Counted from the stretch's first letter, positions 43,420 through 52,858 are shown. The stretch: 64,000 bases of DNA from Vannielia litorea (GCF_900142295.1 NZ_FSRL01000001.1:124001-188000); one strand, 5' to 3'. Translations and numbers: made by a program. Notes: generated by a model from the sequence alone, not told the origin.

Positions 43420-44497
43420 GCTGGCCCTCGACAATGCGATCAAGCGCTACGGCGCGACCCAAGTGATCCATGGCATCGACCTGAAGGTGGATGACGGCGA
43501 TTTCTGCGTCTTCGTCGGGCCGTCGGGCTGCGGCAAGTCCACCCTGCTGCGGATGATCGCGGGGCTGGAAGAGACGAGCGACGGGCGTATGACCATCGGT
43601 GGCCGGGACGTGACCCACGCGGACCCGGCCAAGCGCGGGGTGGCCATGGTCTTTCAGACCTACGCGCTCTACCCGCACATGACGGTGCGCGAGAACATGA
43701 GCTTCGGCCTGAAGATCGGCGGCGAGGACAAGGCCGAGATCAAGCGCAAGGTCGATGCGGCCGCGCAGATCCTGAAGCTCGACGACTACATGGACCGCAA
43801 GCCGAAAGCCCTGTCAGGCGGTCAGCGCCAGCGGGTCGCGATTGGCCGGGCCATCGTGCGCAAGCCAGACGTCTTTCTCTTCGACGAGCCGCTTTCGAAC
43901 CTCGACGCCGAACTGCGGGTGCAGATGCGGCTGGAGATCGCCCGCCTGCACCGGCAGCTTGGCGCGACCATGATCTACGTGACCCATGACCAGGTCGAGG
44001 CGATGACCATGGCCGACAAGATCGTGGTGCTGCGCGACGGCCGCATCGAGCAGGCCGGCAAGCCGGTGGAGCTTTACGAGGACCCGGACAACCAGTTCGT
44101 GGCCGGGTTCATCGGCAGCCCGCGGATGAACTTCTTCGACGCGACCGTGGCGCGCCGAGAGGGCAACGTGGCGGTGGTCTCGGTCGGGCGGCTTGGTGGG
44201 GTCGAGGTGCCGATGCCCCTGAAAGACGCGCCGGCCATGGGGGCAGATGTGGTTCTGGGTCTCAGGCCCGAGCACTTCGAACCCGACGGGCCGATCCGGG
44301 CGACGATCAACGTGGACGTTGTCGAGAACCTCGGGGGCGTGTCCTATGCCTATTCCTCCGCCGACGCGGGGGAAACGCCGATCACGGTGGAGTGGCGCGG
44401 GCGCACGCGGCCCGATGAGGGCGGCGCCGTCGAGATCGGCTTCGACCCTTCCGCGGCGCTGCTCTTCGATCGGGCCAGCGGCCTGCGGATCAGGTAG
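43412..44497 (+). CDS. Sugar ABC transporter ATP-binding protein (MalK/UgpC-like)
   Basis: 361 aa ATPase. Walker A GPSGCGKST (residues 36-44), signature LSGGQRQRVAIGRA, Walker B VFLFDEPLSNLDAEL, H-loop YVTHDQVEAMTMAD. A C-terminal TOBE domain follows (MNFFDATVARRE to LRPEHF). Energises the CUT1 importer. Overlaps the SDR by 8 bases and the lactonase gene tail-to-tail by 8 bases. Confidence 0.94.
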   Translation: MAELALDNAIKRYGATQVIHGIDLKVDDGDFCVFVGPSGCGKSTLLRMIAGLEETSDGRMTIGGRDVTHADPAKRGVAMVFQTYALYPHMTVRENMSFGLKIGGEDKAEIKRKVDAAAQILKLDDYMDRKPKALSGGQRQRVAIGRAIVRKPDVFLFDEPLSNLDAELRVQMRLEIARLHRQLGATMIYVTHDQVEAMTMADKIVVLRDGRIEQAGKPVELYEDPDNQFVAGFIGSPRMNFFDATVARREGNVAVVSVGRLGGVEVPMPLKDAPAMGADVVLGLRPEHFEPDGPIRATINVDVVENLGGVSYAYSSADAGETPITVEWRGRTRPDEGGAVEIGFDPSAALLFDRASGLRIR

Positions 44498-45359
44498 ATC
44501 GGTGCGGCCATCTCGCTTCGAAGCCTTCGACCCCGGGCGTGTCCATGCGGACCGCGAAGAGGCCGCCAGCGAGTGGATTGGCGGCCTTTTCTTCGGCGCT
44601 CATGCTGAAAGTGCCGGTGGTTACGTAGAGCGTGCGCAGATCGCTTCCGCCGAAGGCGCAGCTGGTGACGATCTGGCAGGGGATGTCGATGGTCTCCAAC
44701 AACTTGCCCTCCGGGCTGAGGCCGACGACCTTGCCACGATCGCAGATCGCGACCCAGAGCACACCTTCGGCATCTACGGTCATGCCGTCGGGCTTGCCGA
44801 GGGTGTCGTCGAAAACGAGGAGCTCGCGCCAGCTGCCGCTCTCGCACACATGGAGCACGCCCGGCACGCTGTCGATAAAGTAGAGCCGCGCCCCGTCGGG
44901 CGACCAGCCGAGGCCGTTCGAAATTGTCGTTCCGGTCATCTCGTGAACCGGGCCCTTGGCGTCATAGCAGTAGAGCGCGCCAGACGAGCGCTTCGCCCCT
45001 TCCGACATGGTGCCCGCCCAGAGCCTGCCGTCCGGCCCGGCGATCATGTCGTTCAGGCGGTTGCCGGAAAGTCCCGGCTCGGGGTCGTGCAGGGGCGTGA
45101 GCGTGCCTGTGCGGGCATCGAAGGCGCAGATGCCCCGTGCCGAGGCGATCAGCAGCCCGCCGCCCGCCCCCAGCGCGATGGAGCTTATGAGGCAGGGCGC
45201 GTCGAAACTGGACTTCTCACCAGAGTGCGGCGCGAAGGCGTGGATCTTCTCGCCCGAGATATCCACCCACCAGAGCTGTCTGGTGCGATGATCCCAGATC
45301 GGCCCTTCACCGCATCCGGCCCGGGCTTCCCACACGCAATCCACGGCGCGCTTGCTCAT
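44490..45359 (-). CDS. SMP-30/gluconolactonase family sugar lactonase
   Basis: 289 aa six-bladed propeller lactonase. Metal ligands Glu18 (GCGEGPIWD), Asn148 (TTISNGLGWSPDG) and Asp191 (GKPDGMTVDAEG) agree with Glu18, Asn154 and Asp204 of human SMP-30. Start at 45359 (AAAGGA upstream); a longer reading runs through the regulatory region. It would open the sugar lactone formed by the SDR to the aldonate, which the dehydratase at 48624 then uses. Divergent from the GntR gene across a GTAC-type operator. Confidence 0.9.
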   Translation of the reverse strand: MSKRAVDCVWEARAGCGEGPIWDHRTRQLWWVDISGEKIHAFAPHSGEKSSFDAPCLISSIALGAGGGLLIASARGICAFDARTGTLTPLHDPEPGLSGNRLNDMIAGPDGRLWAGTMSEGAKRSSGALYCYDAKGPVHEMTGTTISNGLGWSPDGARLYFIDSVPGVLHVCESGSWRELLVFDDTLGKPDGMTVDAEGVLWVAICDRGKVVGLSPEGKLLETIDIPCQIVTSCAFGGSDLRTLYVTTGTFSMSAEEKAANPLAGGLFAVRMDTPGVEGFEARWPHRST

Positions 45360-45391
45360 GCTGTCGTCCTTTCTTGTGATATGTGTTCGAG

Positions 45392-45403
45392 ATCGTACAT
45401 GAT
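45392..45403. promoter_or_regulatory. GntR-type operator between lactonase and gntR
   Basis: ATCGTACATGAT (reverse complement ATCATGTACGAT) matches the motif at 39566, 39586 and 48562. It lies 33 bp from the lactonase start and 55 bp from the regulator start, suitable for autoregulation. Confidence 0.65.
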
Positions 45404-45457
45404 ACCGTTTGAGAATGACCGGATGGCCCCTGCCTCCGGCGAGCAAGGCAAGTGACC

Positions 45458-46159
45458 ATGGCACCCGCACTCTCCCTGACCGCCCGGCATGACAGCGCGC
45501 CGTCCTCCAGCTCGATTTACGAGCAGATCCGGCATGACATCCTGTCGGGGGCGCTTGCCGCCAACGCGCGGCTCAAGGTCTCGGAGCTGGCGAAGGTGCA
45601 CAACACCTCGACCAATCCGGTGCGTGAGGCGTTGCAGCAGCTCCGGGGCGAGGGGCTGGTGCTCTTCACGCCGAACCAGGGCGCCCGCGTGCGCCCGATC
45701 GACATGGAGTTCGTCCGCGACGTCGCCGAGGTGGGCTATCAGCTCGAGCCCTACCTGCTGAAGCTTTTCGTCGAGACCGCGAGTGACGAGGACGTGGCCG
45801 AGCTCGAACGTATCCAGGACGAAATCGAGGCTCTGAACTTCAAGGACAAACCCCGCCACACCGACCTCAACAACGCCTTCCATGAAAAGATGTACGAGCG
45901 GCATTACAACCGTGTGGCCTTCGGTGTCTGGAAGCAACACCGCGAGATCATGGGCTCGATCAGCACCCGCATCCCGATTGCAATCGGTCGGCAGGAAGCG
46001 ATCCTGAAGGAGCACCGGGCCTTGATCGAGGCGATACGGGCACAGGATGTCGATCGGGCGACCAAGGTCCTGTCGCAGCATATCGGGGATGCAGGGCGTC
46101 ATCTGGTGGACCAGCTCAGAATCGAACGGACACGGGCGTCGCGGGCGGCCGGTGTCTGA
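45458..46159 (+). CDS. GntR family regulator (FadR/VanR-like, FCD domain), island regulator
   Basis: 233 aa. The winged helix-turn-helix is at about residues 20-85 (IYEQIRHDILSGALAANARLKVSELAKVHNTSTNPVREALQQL). The FCD ligand domain follows, with metal/ligand residues in DLNNAFHEKMY, EHRALIEAI and SQHIGDAGRH. ATG 45458 has AAGG at 9 bases; GTG 45452 is also in frame. Four copies of a GTAC-centred motif in three island promoters suggest it controls the island. The effector is probably a pathway acid such as an aldonate or KDGal. Confidence 0.88.
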   Translation: MAPALSLTARHDSAPSSSSIYEQIRHDILSGALAANARLKVSELAKVHNTSTNPVREALQQLRGEGLVLFTPNQGARVRPIDMEFVRDVAEVGYQLEPYLLKLFVETASDEDVAELERIQDEIEALNFKDKPRHTDLNNAFHEKMYERHYNRVAFGVWKQHREIMGSISTRIPIAIGRQEAILKEHRALIEAIRAQDVDRATKVLSQHIGDAGRHLVDQLRIERTRASRAAGV

Positions 46160-47093
46160 GACAGGCTGCTGCACTCCGGCACGAACGGCGGGCGGCAACA
46201 GGGCGGTGTCGCGGGCTGTGCGCGCCGATGCCGGGCCGCACCTGCGCGATTGTGTTCCGGTGCCGGGGGGCAAGGCCCTGCTCGGCACCGCGCACCCGCT
46301 GATCGAGGGAGACGGGGAGGGGCCGCTCGTTGAAAAACGCGTGCGGGACCTCTGGTGGGAACGCGGCGCGACCAGCATCGCCCAGTTTCGCCGCTTCGTG
46401 GACGCAACCGGACACGTGACCGAGGCGGAACGATATGGCTGGTCCTTCGTGTTTCACCTTCATGTTCCGGGTGGCGGCGAGGGAACGCTGGGTGTGGAAG
46501 GGCTGGAATGGTGGCGCCGGATCGAGGGAGCCTCCTGGGAGCGGCCCGCAGGCCCCGACGCACCGCCGGGAGCCGATGACATGCCGGCCACGCACATCGC
46601 CTTCGAGGATGCGCGCGCCTTCGCGGCCTGGGCCGGTGGTCGCCTGCCCAGGGAGGTCGAGTGGGAACACGCGGCGCGCGGCGGGCTGGGTGACGTGCGC
46701 TACCCCTGGGGCGACGACGAGCCCGACGACGCGCGGTTTTTGCCCTGCAACATCTGGCAGGGCACGTTCCCGAACCATGACACCGGTGCCGATGGCTTCG
46801 CCGGTCCGGCGCCGGTGCATTCCTTCACGCCGAACGGTTACGGATTGCATCACGTGGTGGGTAATGTCTGGGAGTGGACGGCAGAGCCCTTCCGGTTGCG
46901 GTCGGGGCGCAAGGCGGCGCGGGCCCTCAACGCGCAGGCACGCGGAAGGCGGCTGCTGAAGGGAGGGTCCTTCCTGTGCCATCGCTCCTACTGCCACCGC
47001 TACCGGATCGCCGCCCGAACCGGGAATACGCCGGACAGCAGCAGCTCGCACACCGGATTTCGCGTGGTCTACGATACACCGCCTGCGCATTGA
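46152..47093 (+). CDS. Formylglycine-generating enzyme (sulfatase maturase, SUMF1/FGE type)
   Basis: 313 aa from GTG 46152, overlapping the gntR stop; GTG 46206 is an alternative start. Copper-dependent oxidase that turns the sulfatase active-site Cys into formylglycine. The key segment GGSFLCHRSYCHRYRIAAR holds Cys276 and Cys281 (CxxxxC), the same pair as human SUMF1 Cys336/Cys341, followed by TGNTPDSSSSHTGFRV, also highly conserved. The pattern GGRLPREVEWEHAARGG and NVWEWTAEP is the common FGE-sulfatase fold. Distinguished from EgtB/PvdO relatives by the Cys pair. No signal peptide: cytoplasmic, like the four sulfatases. Ends directly against the next sulfatase gene. Confidence 0.93.
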   Translation: MSETGCCTPARTAGGNRAVSRAVRADAGPHLRDCVPVPGGKALLGTAHPLIEGDGEGPLVEKRVRDLWWERGATSIAQFRRFVDATGHVTEAERYGWSFVFHLHVPGGGEGTLGVEGLEWWRRIEGASWERPAGPDAPPGADDMPATHIAFEDARAFAAWAGGRLPREVEWEHAARGGLGDVRYPWGDDEPDDARFLPCNIWQGTFPNHDTGADGFAGPAPVHSFTPNGYGLHHVVGNVWEWTAEPFRLRSGRKAARALNAQARGRRLLKGGSFLCHRSYCHRYRIAARTGNTPDSSSSHTGFRVVYDTPPAH

Positions 47094-48503
47094 TCAGCCC
47101 TGCGGATGCTGGTGCTGTTCACCCGCATCCCGGCCATCGACGTAGCTGCCGACGGGCGGGTGGCTCCCGGGACCCGAGAGCCAGTCGTTCTCGCGGGTCA
47201 TCCAGTCGAAGAGCCGCGCCTTCAGGCGCTGCCCGATGACCTGATGGGTGGGTTCGGACGCGAGATTGCGACGCTCGCCGGGATCGGCGTCAAGGTCGTA
47301 GAGCTCCTCTAGGTCATGCGGGCTCCAGGCGTATTTGTAACGGGTCTCGCGAATGCCCCGGAAGCGAAACTGTCGGCCTTGGTAGGCATCATAGGTGTAG
47401 AAGGCGGCATCGTTATCCGAACGCCAGTAGCTTCGCTCTCGCTCCGCCGCGTCCAGCAGGGTCTCTGCCCCGGCGCGCTCGATCAGGGTCGGGAAGAGGT
47501 CATGGAAGCTCACGAAGTTCCGTCGTGTTTCGCCCCCCGCGACGCCTGGCTGGCGCACCATCATGGGAATGCGCATGACCTCTTCGTAGAAAAACGGGCC
47601 CTTGTCGAACCATCCGTGCGCGCCGAGCATCTCGCCGTGGTCGGAGGTGAAGGCGAGCAACGTGCTCTCGTCCAGACCTGCCTCTGTCATTGCGGCGCGA
47701 AAGCGGCCGAAGAGGGCGTCGGTGTAGGAGCAGAAGCCCCAGTAGTGCTGTGCCGTGCGACGCCAGTCCTCGGCGCTCATGTGGGCGGTGTCGTGGACCG
47801 CGTGCCAAGGGCGGGACTGCGCGAGGGGCTTTCCGGGTTCGGCGAACTGCCTGCACCAGTTCTTCGGTACGTAATCCGCCGGGAGATCGTCGTAGAGCGC
47901 GACAAACTCCGCCGGGACGTGGTGCGGAAAATGCGGCGCGTGGAGGGAAACGACCAGGCAGAACGGCTGATCCGAGGCCGCGAGGCGCGGAAGCATCTCG
48001 ATGGCCCGCGCGACCCGGATGCCGTCGAGCGGTTCGCCATCGGTGATCGTGCCGTAATAGGGCGACTTGCGCGGCTCGGCGAAGCTCACGTCGGAGGCCG
48101 CGGTCAGGGGCGTGTCGCCTCCGTCCGAGAGCACCACGTCCTCGATGCCCCGGTCGAGAATCGTCCCGTCTCCGAGATGCCACTTGCCGACGAAGGCCAC
48201 GTTATAGCCGGCGTCGCGTAGCCGTTCGAGATAAGTGGTCTGCTTCGGGTGCAGCTTGCCATGCGGGTAGAACGACTTGCCCTGCACGTTGTCCGTTGTG
48301 CCGTGCTGGTGGGGCAGCCTGCCGGTGAAGAGTGAGGCGCGGGCTGGGGTGCAGAGTGGCACCGTGGTGAAGGCGTTCTCGAAGTTCGTGGCCTCGGCGC
48401 GGAAGGCCCGAAGGTTTGGCAGGATCGCCGGGTGGCCTGCCTCGTTGAGCGTGTCCCAGCGCCACTGATCGGTCAGGAAGAGGATGATGTTCTGCCGGGC
48501 CAT
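47094..48503 (-). CDS. Type I sulfatase, cytoplasmic
   Basis: 469 aa sulfatase, start at 48503 (CAGGGAGACC upstream) rather than nine codons earlier. Modification motif C51-T-P-A-R; metal sites FLTDQWRWD and TSDHGEMLGAHG. No signal peptide. C-terminal ETRYKYAWSPHDLEELYDLDADP is the usual sulfatase tail. It abuts the FGE gene tail-to-tail with no gap and is divergent from the dehydratase/ABC operon across a GntR-type operator. Confidence 0.93.
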   Translation of the reverse strand: MARQNIILFLTDQWRWDTLNEAGHPAILPNLRAFRAEATNFENAFTTVPLCTPARASLFTGRLPHQHGTTDNVQGKSFYPHGKLHPKQTTYLERLRDAGYNVAFVGKWHLGDGTILDRGIEDVVLSDGGDTPLTAASDVSFAEPRKSPYYGTITDGEPLDGIRVARAIEMLPRLAASDQPFCLVVSLHAPHFPHHVPAEFVALYDDLPADYVPKNWCRQFAEPGKPLAQSRPWHAVHDTAHMSAEDWRRTAQHYWGFCSYTDALFGRFRAAMTEAGLDESTLLAFTSDHGEMLGAHGWFDKGPFFYEEVMRIPMMVRQPGVAGGETRRNFVSFHDLFPTLIERAGAETLLDAAERERSYWRSDNDAAFYTYDAYQGRQFRFRGIRETRYKYAWSPHDLEELYDLDADPGERRNLASEPTHQVIGQRLKARLFDWMTRENDWLSGPGSHPPVGSYVDGRDAGEQHQHPQG

Positions 48504-48561
48504 GGTGCGGTCTCCCTGTTCTGGGCGCATGAATACATGAATCGAACAGGATATGCAAAAA

Positions 48562-48573
48562 ATAATGTACGAT
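48562..48573. promoter_or_regulatory. GntR-type operator between sulfatase and dehydratase operon
   Basis: ATAATGTACGAT, identical to the site at 39586, in an A-rich divergent promoter region. It lies 59 bp from the sulfatase start and 51 bp from the dehydratase start. Confidence 0.65.
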
Positions 48574-48623
48574 TATGATTGGATCATGTTATGGCTTCCC
48601 AAAAGAAGGACAGGGAGTGAGTC

Positions 48624-49832
48624 GTGACGGTAGCGCCAGCCAGTGCCTTGAGGGCCGACAGCCTTGATCTTGATCGTGCAGCGGAGATCGCCTCGATCGA
48701 GTCGCTCACGGTCCGGGTCGGAGGCAGGAACCAGCTCCTCGTCAGGATCGAGAGCCGTGACGGGCTGGTGGGCTGGGGTGAATCCGGCCTGTCGAGCCGG
48801 GAGGCGGCGGTGGCGGCGGTGGTGGACGACTTCGCGCGGTTTCTCGTCGGCTCCGACTCGCGGCAGATTGGCCGGATCTGGCAAGAGAGCTATCGCAGCC
48901 AGTACTTCGAGGGTGGGCGGGTTCTGACCGCTGCGATTTCGGCGATCGACATTGCGCTCTACGACCTGCTGGGCAAACGCCTCGGTGTGCCGGTCTATCA
49001 GCTTCTGGGCGGCAAGCAGCGCAACGAGATTCCGACCTTTGCCAGCTTCCTTGCAGACGAGGTCGACACCTCCCTGGAAAAGACCCGGACACTGGTGGAG
49101 GCAGGCTGGGACTGTGTCCGGATCTACCCCGGCGGCTTCGATGGCGACGGCACTTTCGATCCGCGCAAGTCACTCGCCCGGACGGCCGAAGCTCTGATCG
49201 CGATACGGGAGCGGTTCGGGCGCAGCCTTTGCCTCGGCATCGACCTGCACCACCGCTACACGCCGGCCGAGGTCGCGAGCCTGTGTCACATGCTGCCCGC
49301 GGGTACGCTGGACTTTCTTGAAGAGCCGATCCGCTCGGAGGCACCGGAAGCCTACGCCATGCTGCGCGGAATGACGGATGTGCCCTTCGCCATTGGCGAG
49401 GAATTCGCCTCGAAATGGCAGGCGGCGCCGTTCCTCGAACAGGGGCTGACGCAGTACATGCGGCTCGACATCTGCAACATCGGCGGCTTCACCGAGTCGA
49501 TGAAGGTGGCCGGCTGGAGCGAGCGGTTCTACGTGGACCTGATGCCGCACAATCCGCTCGGGCCCGTCTGCACGGCTGCGACCGCGCATATGGCAGCGGC
49601 CGTCCCCAACCTCAGTTGGGTCGAGACGCGCCAGTCGCCGGTCGAGAATCTCGGTTTTCACGATTCCACGATGTTCCCCGTTCAGGTTGAGCTCGAAGGG
49701 GCCGTCTACCCGGTGCCGGATCGGCCCGGGCTGGGCGTCGAGGTCAACGAAGACGCCCTGCGGGCCAGCCCGGCGGTTCACGTCGAATGCCCGCACCTCG
49801 CCAGGCCCGATGGGTCGGTCACCAACTGGTGA
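48624..49832 (+). CDS. Enolase-superfamily sugar-acid dehydratase (galactonate dehydratase-like)
   Basis: 402 aa, GTG start with AGGGAG upstream. Metal ligands Asp207, Glu233 and Glu259 (GIDLHHR, LEEP, IGEE), with His209 two residues after the first ligand and His309 in MPHNPLGPV, as in GalD/ManD-type dehydratases (DgoD Asp183, His185, His285). It lacks the KxK motif of the second enolase at 57467. Likely converts D-galactonate to 2-keto-3-deoxygalactonate; another aldonate is possible. First gene of the ten-gene operon ending at dgoA. Confidence 0.87.
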   Translation: MTVAPASALRADSLDLDRAAEIASIESLTVRVGGRNQLLVRIESRDGLVGWGESGLSSREAAVAAVVDDFARFLVGSDSRQIGRIWQESYRSQYFEGGRVLTAAISAIDIALYDLLGKRLGVPVYQLLGGKQRNEIPTFASFLADEVDTSLEKTRTLVEAGWDCVRIYPGGFDGDGTFDPRKSLARTAEALIAIRERFGRSLCLGIDLHHRYTPAEVASLCHMLPAGTLDFLEEPIRSEAPEAYAMLRGMTDVPFAIGEEFASKWQAAPFLEQGLTQYMRLDICNIGGFTESMKVAGWSERFYVDLMPHNPLGPVCTAATAHMAAAVPNLSWVETRQSPVENLGFHDSTMFPVQVELEGAVYPVPDRPGLGVEVNEDALRASPAVHVECPHLARPDGSVTNW

Positions 49833-49861
49833 CATCAACAGGAATCTCTTGGGAGGAGATC

Positions 49862-51808
49862 ATGAAAGTACTGAACCTGCACCCCTTCGGCGGTGCGGCC
49901 CGGACCGGGCTTGCCGCGGCTCTGGCCGCCCTGCTCGGAACCACTGGCCTTTGGGCCGCCGAGTATGACCAGGCGCCCATGCTGGATGCCCTGGTCGAAA
50001 GCGGTGACTTGCCCCCGGTCGAGGACCGCCTGCCCAAAAGCCCACTGATCTTCGAAACGCTGGAGTCGATCGGCGAGTACGGCGGCACGCTGCGCCGGGC
50101 CATCCTCGGCGGTGGGGATCAGCACAACATCGTGCGCACGATCGGCCACGAGAACCTCGTCCGCTGGAGTGCAGACTGGACCGAGGTGAAGCCGAACATC
50201 GCCGAGAGCTGGACGGTGTCTGAAGATGCCACCACCTTCACCTTCAAGCTGCGCGAGGGCATGCGCTGGTCGGACGGCGCGCCCTTTACCGCCGACGACA
50301 TCATGTTCTGGTACGAGGTCTTCTCCGATGAACGGCTGACCCCCTCCAAGCACGCGATCTACGTCGGCCCCGAGGGCCCGGTGGAAGTGCGCAAGATTGA
50401 CGATACGACGGTGGAGTTCAAGTTCGCTTCACCCAACGGGCTGTTCATCCAGAACCTTGCCTATGGCTTCGGCTACTACCCCGTGAACTACCCGAAGCAC
50501 TACCTCAGCCAGTTCCACGAAGCCTACAACCCCGATGGCATTCAGGCCCTGATCGATGCAGAGCCCGCAGCGGGTGACTGGGTGTCGCTCTTCACCCTCA
50601 AGGCCGGGCAGATGCATACGCCCGCCTTCTGGCAGAATGCCGACCGGCCCACGCTGCACCCGTGGAAACTGAAAAACGCCTACGGCTCGTCGGACCGGGT
50701 GGTGGCCGAACGCAATCCGTATTTCTGGAAGGTCGACGCGGAGGGCAACCAGCTTCCCTACTTCGACAGCATCACGTGGGATCAGGTCGAAGACCCGGAG
50801 ACCATCCTGCTGAAAGCCTTCAACGGCGAGATCGACTACATGAACCGCCACCTTGGCCGGCCCGCCAACCGCGCGGTGCTGACCGACAACATGGAGCGCG
50901 GCAAGTACCATTTCTTCGACACCAACGACCTGCCGTCGAACGGTGCGATCCTGATGCTGAACCTCAACAACCCTGACCCGGTCAAGAACGAGATCGTCAA
51001 CAACAAGGATTTCAGGGTGGGCATCAGTCATGCGGTAAACCGGCAGGAGATCATCGACCTGATCTACTTCGGTTCCGGACGCGCCGCCCAGACCGCACCG
51101 CAGCCGGTTTCGCCGCTCTACAACGAGCGCATGGCGACCCAGTTTGTGGAGTACGACCCCGACCTGGCCAACGAGTACCTCGACAAGGTGCTGCCGGAGA
51201 AGGACGCGGAGGGCTATCGCCTCGATCCCGACGGCAACCGCTTCACCCTGGTCTTTCTCACGGCGGATGTCTTCGGGGCGCAATTTCCCGACGTGATGGA
51301 GCTGGTCGCGGCCTATGCGGGCGATGTCGGGCTCGATTTCCAGGTTCGGGTGAGCGACCGCGCGCGCCTTCAGGAGATTGCCGCCGCCTCGGAGCACGAC
51401 GCCTACATCTGGAACTGCGCCGGTGGCCAGTCCGATGCCTACACCTCGCCCGAGTGCTACCTGCCGTTCGGCCAGGCGGTCTACTGGGCACCCGAATGGG
51501 CCAAGTGGGGCGTCGACAAGTCCACCGGCATCGAGCCGCCGGAGCACATCAAGGCACTGTTCACCCAGTACGACCTTGTGAAGTCCGCGGCGACCGACGA
51601 GGCGCGCAAGGCGGAAATGGACAAGCTTCTCGAGATGTCGGCGGACCAGTTCCTGACCATCGGCCTGGTGCAGAGCGACCCGGCCTTCGGCGTGGCGCGG
51701 AACAACGTGAAGAACGCGCCCGATCCGCTGCCGATCTCCGGCCAGCTCTGGTACCCGTCTCCCTACGTGAGCCAGATGTACTACGAAGGCGGCAAGTCCC
51801 TCCCGTGA
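49862..51808 (+). CDS. ABC transporter substrate-binding protein, family 5 (oligosaccharide/peptide type)
   Basis: 648 aa periplasmic binding protein; start 49862 after GGGAGGAG, Sec signal of about 34 residues ending LWAAE. Pattern of family 5: ENLVRWSADWTEVKPNIAESWTVSEDATTFTFKLREGMRWSDGAPFTADD. The unusual length is typical of members that bind oligosaccharides (AgpA type) as well as peptides. With catabolic genes for galactose-type sugars downstream, a galactan oligosaccharide is the likely ligand (inference). Confidence 0.92.
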   Translation: MKVLNLHPFGGAARTGLAAALAALLGTTGLWAAEYDQAPMLDALVESGDLPPVEDRLPKSPLIFETLESIGEYGGTLRRAILGGGDQHNIVRTIGHENLVRWSADWTEVKPNIAESWTVSEDATTFTFKLREGMRWSDGAPFTADDIMFWYEVFSDERLTPSKHAIYVGPEGPVEVRKIDDTTVEFKFASPNGLFIQNLAYGFGYYPVNYPKHYLSQFHEAYNPDGIQALIDAEPAAGDWVSLFTLKAGQMHTPAFWQNADRPTLHPWKLKNAYGSSDRVVAERNPYFWKVDAEGNQLPYFDSITWDQVEDPETILLKAFNGEIDYMNRHLGRPANRAVLTDNMERGKYHFFDTNDLPSNGAILMLNLNNPDPVKNEIVNNKDFRVGISHAVNRQEIIDLIYFGSGRAAQTAPQPVSPLYNERMATQFVEYDPDLANEYLDKVLPEKDAEGYRLDPDGNRFTLVFLTADVFGAQFPDVMELVAAYAGDVGLDFQVRVSDRARLQEIAAASEHDAYIWNCAGGQSDAYTSPECYLPFGQAVYWAPEWAKWGVDKSTGIEPPEHIKALFTQYDLVKSAATDEARKAEMDKLLEMSADQFLTIGLVQSDPAFGVARNNVKNAPDPLPISGQLWYPSPYVSQMYYEGGKSLP

Positions 51809-51874
51809 CGCCGCCCTCCCGCGGCCCGGTGCGCCTCCCGCGCCGGGCCGCCACCTCCTGATCCGGACATTCCC

Positions 51875-52858
51875 ATGCTAGGCTTCATCTACCGACGCAT
51901 CCTCTACATGATCCCCACGGTATTTCTCGTGTCGGTGGTCACCTTCCTCATCGTGCAGCTTCCGCCCGGCGACTACCTCGACACGCTCGCGGCCGAATTG
52001 AGCGACAGCGGCGGGCTCGACAGCGGCACCATGCTTCTGCTCCGCGAGCAGTACGGCCTCGGTCAGCCCTTCTACGTACAGTACTGGAAGTGGATCACCG
52101 GAATCCTGCTTGAGGGCGACTTCGGACTGTCCTTCGAGAAGAACCTGCCCGTTTCCGAACTGATCTGGGACCGGCTCGGCTGGACCTTCGCCATCTCGCT
52201 GATGACGCTCCTGTTCATCTGGATGATCGCCCTGCCGATCGGGATCTATTCCGCCGTCCGCAAGTACTCCTTCGGCGACTACGCGGCCACTTTCTTCGGC
52301 TTCATCGGTCTTGCGGTGCCCAATTTCCTGCTCGCGCTGGTGATGATGTACCTGTCGTTCAAGTACTTCGGCCAGAGCGTCGGCGGGCTGGTGAGCCCGG
52401 AGTACATCGGCGAGCCCTGGACCTGGGCCAAGGTCGTCGATCTGATGCAGCACATCTGGATGCCGGTCGTCGTTGTCGGGACCTCGGGCGCGGCGGCGCT
52501 GATCCGGATCATGCGCGCGAACCTGCTCGACGAGCTCTACCGCCCCTACGTTGTGACCGCGCGGGCCAAGGGCATGTCGGAGTTTCAGCTCCTCATGCGC
52601 TACCCGGTGCGCGTGGCGCTCAACCCCTTCATCTCCACTATCGGGTGGATCCTGCCCACGCTGGTCTCCGGCGAGATCATCGTGGCCGTGGTGATGAACC
52701 TGCCCACCACCGGACCGATGCTGCTCCGGGCCCTGCTGGTGCAGGACATGTACCTCGCCGGCTCGCTGATCCTGATCGTGAGCCTCCTGACCGTGCTTGG
52801 CACGCTGATCTCCGATCTGCTGCTTGCCTGGATTGACCCGAGGATTCGCTACCAATGA
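51875..52858 (+). CDS. ABC transporter permease (DppB-like)
   Basis: 327 aa with six helices and the Dpp/Opp permease loop (ALIRIMRANLLDELYRPYVVTARAKGMSEFQLLMRYPVRVALNPF). Follows the binding protein by 66 bp and overlaps the next permease by 4 bases. Confidence 0.93.
   Translation: MLGFIYRRILYMIPTVFLVSVVTFLIVQLPPGDYLDTLAAELSDSGGLDSGTMLLLREQYGLGQPFYVQYWKWITGILLEGDFGLSFEKNLPVSELIWDRLGWTFAISLMTLLFIWMIALPIGIYSAVRKYSFGDYAATFFGFIGLAVPNFLLALVMMYLSFKYFGQSVGGLVSPEYIGEPWTWAKVVDLMQHIWMPVVVVGTSGAAALIRIMRANLLDELYRPYVVTARAKGMSEFQLLMRYPVRVALNPFISTIGWILPTLVSGEIIVAVVMNLPTTGPMLLRALLVQDMYLAGSLILIVSLLTVLGTLISDLLLAWIDPRIRYQ

Noticed and set aside
46152..47093. EgtB or PvdO-type SUMF1-fold protein
   Set aside because: These lack the CxxxxC pair and the NTPDSS segment of true FGEs, both of which are present here, along with sulfatase neighbours.
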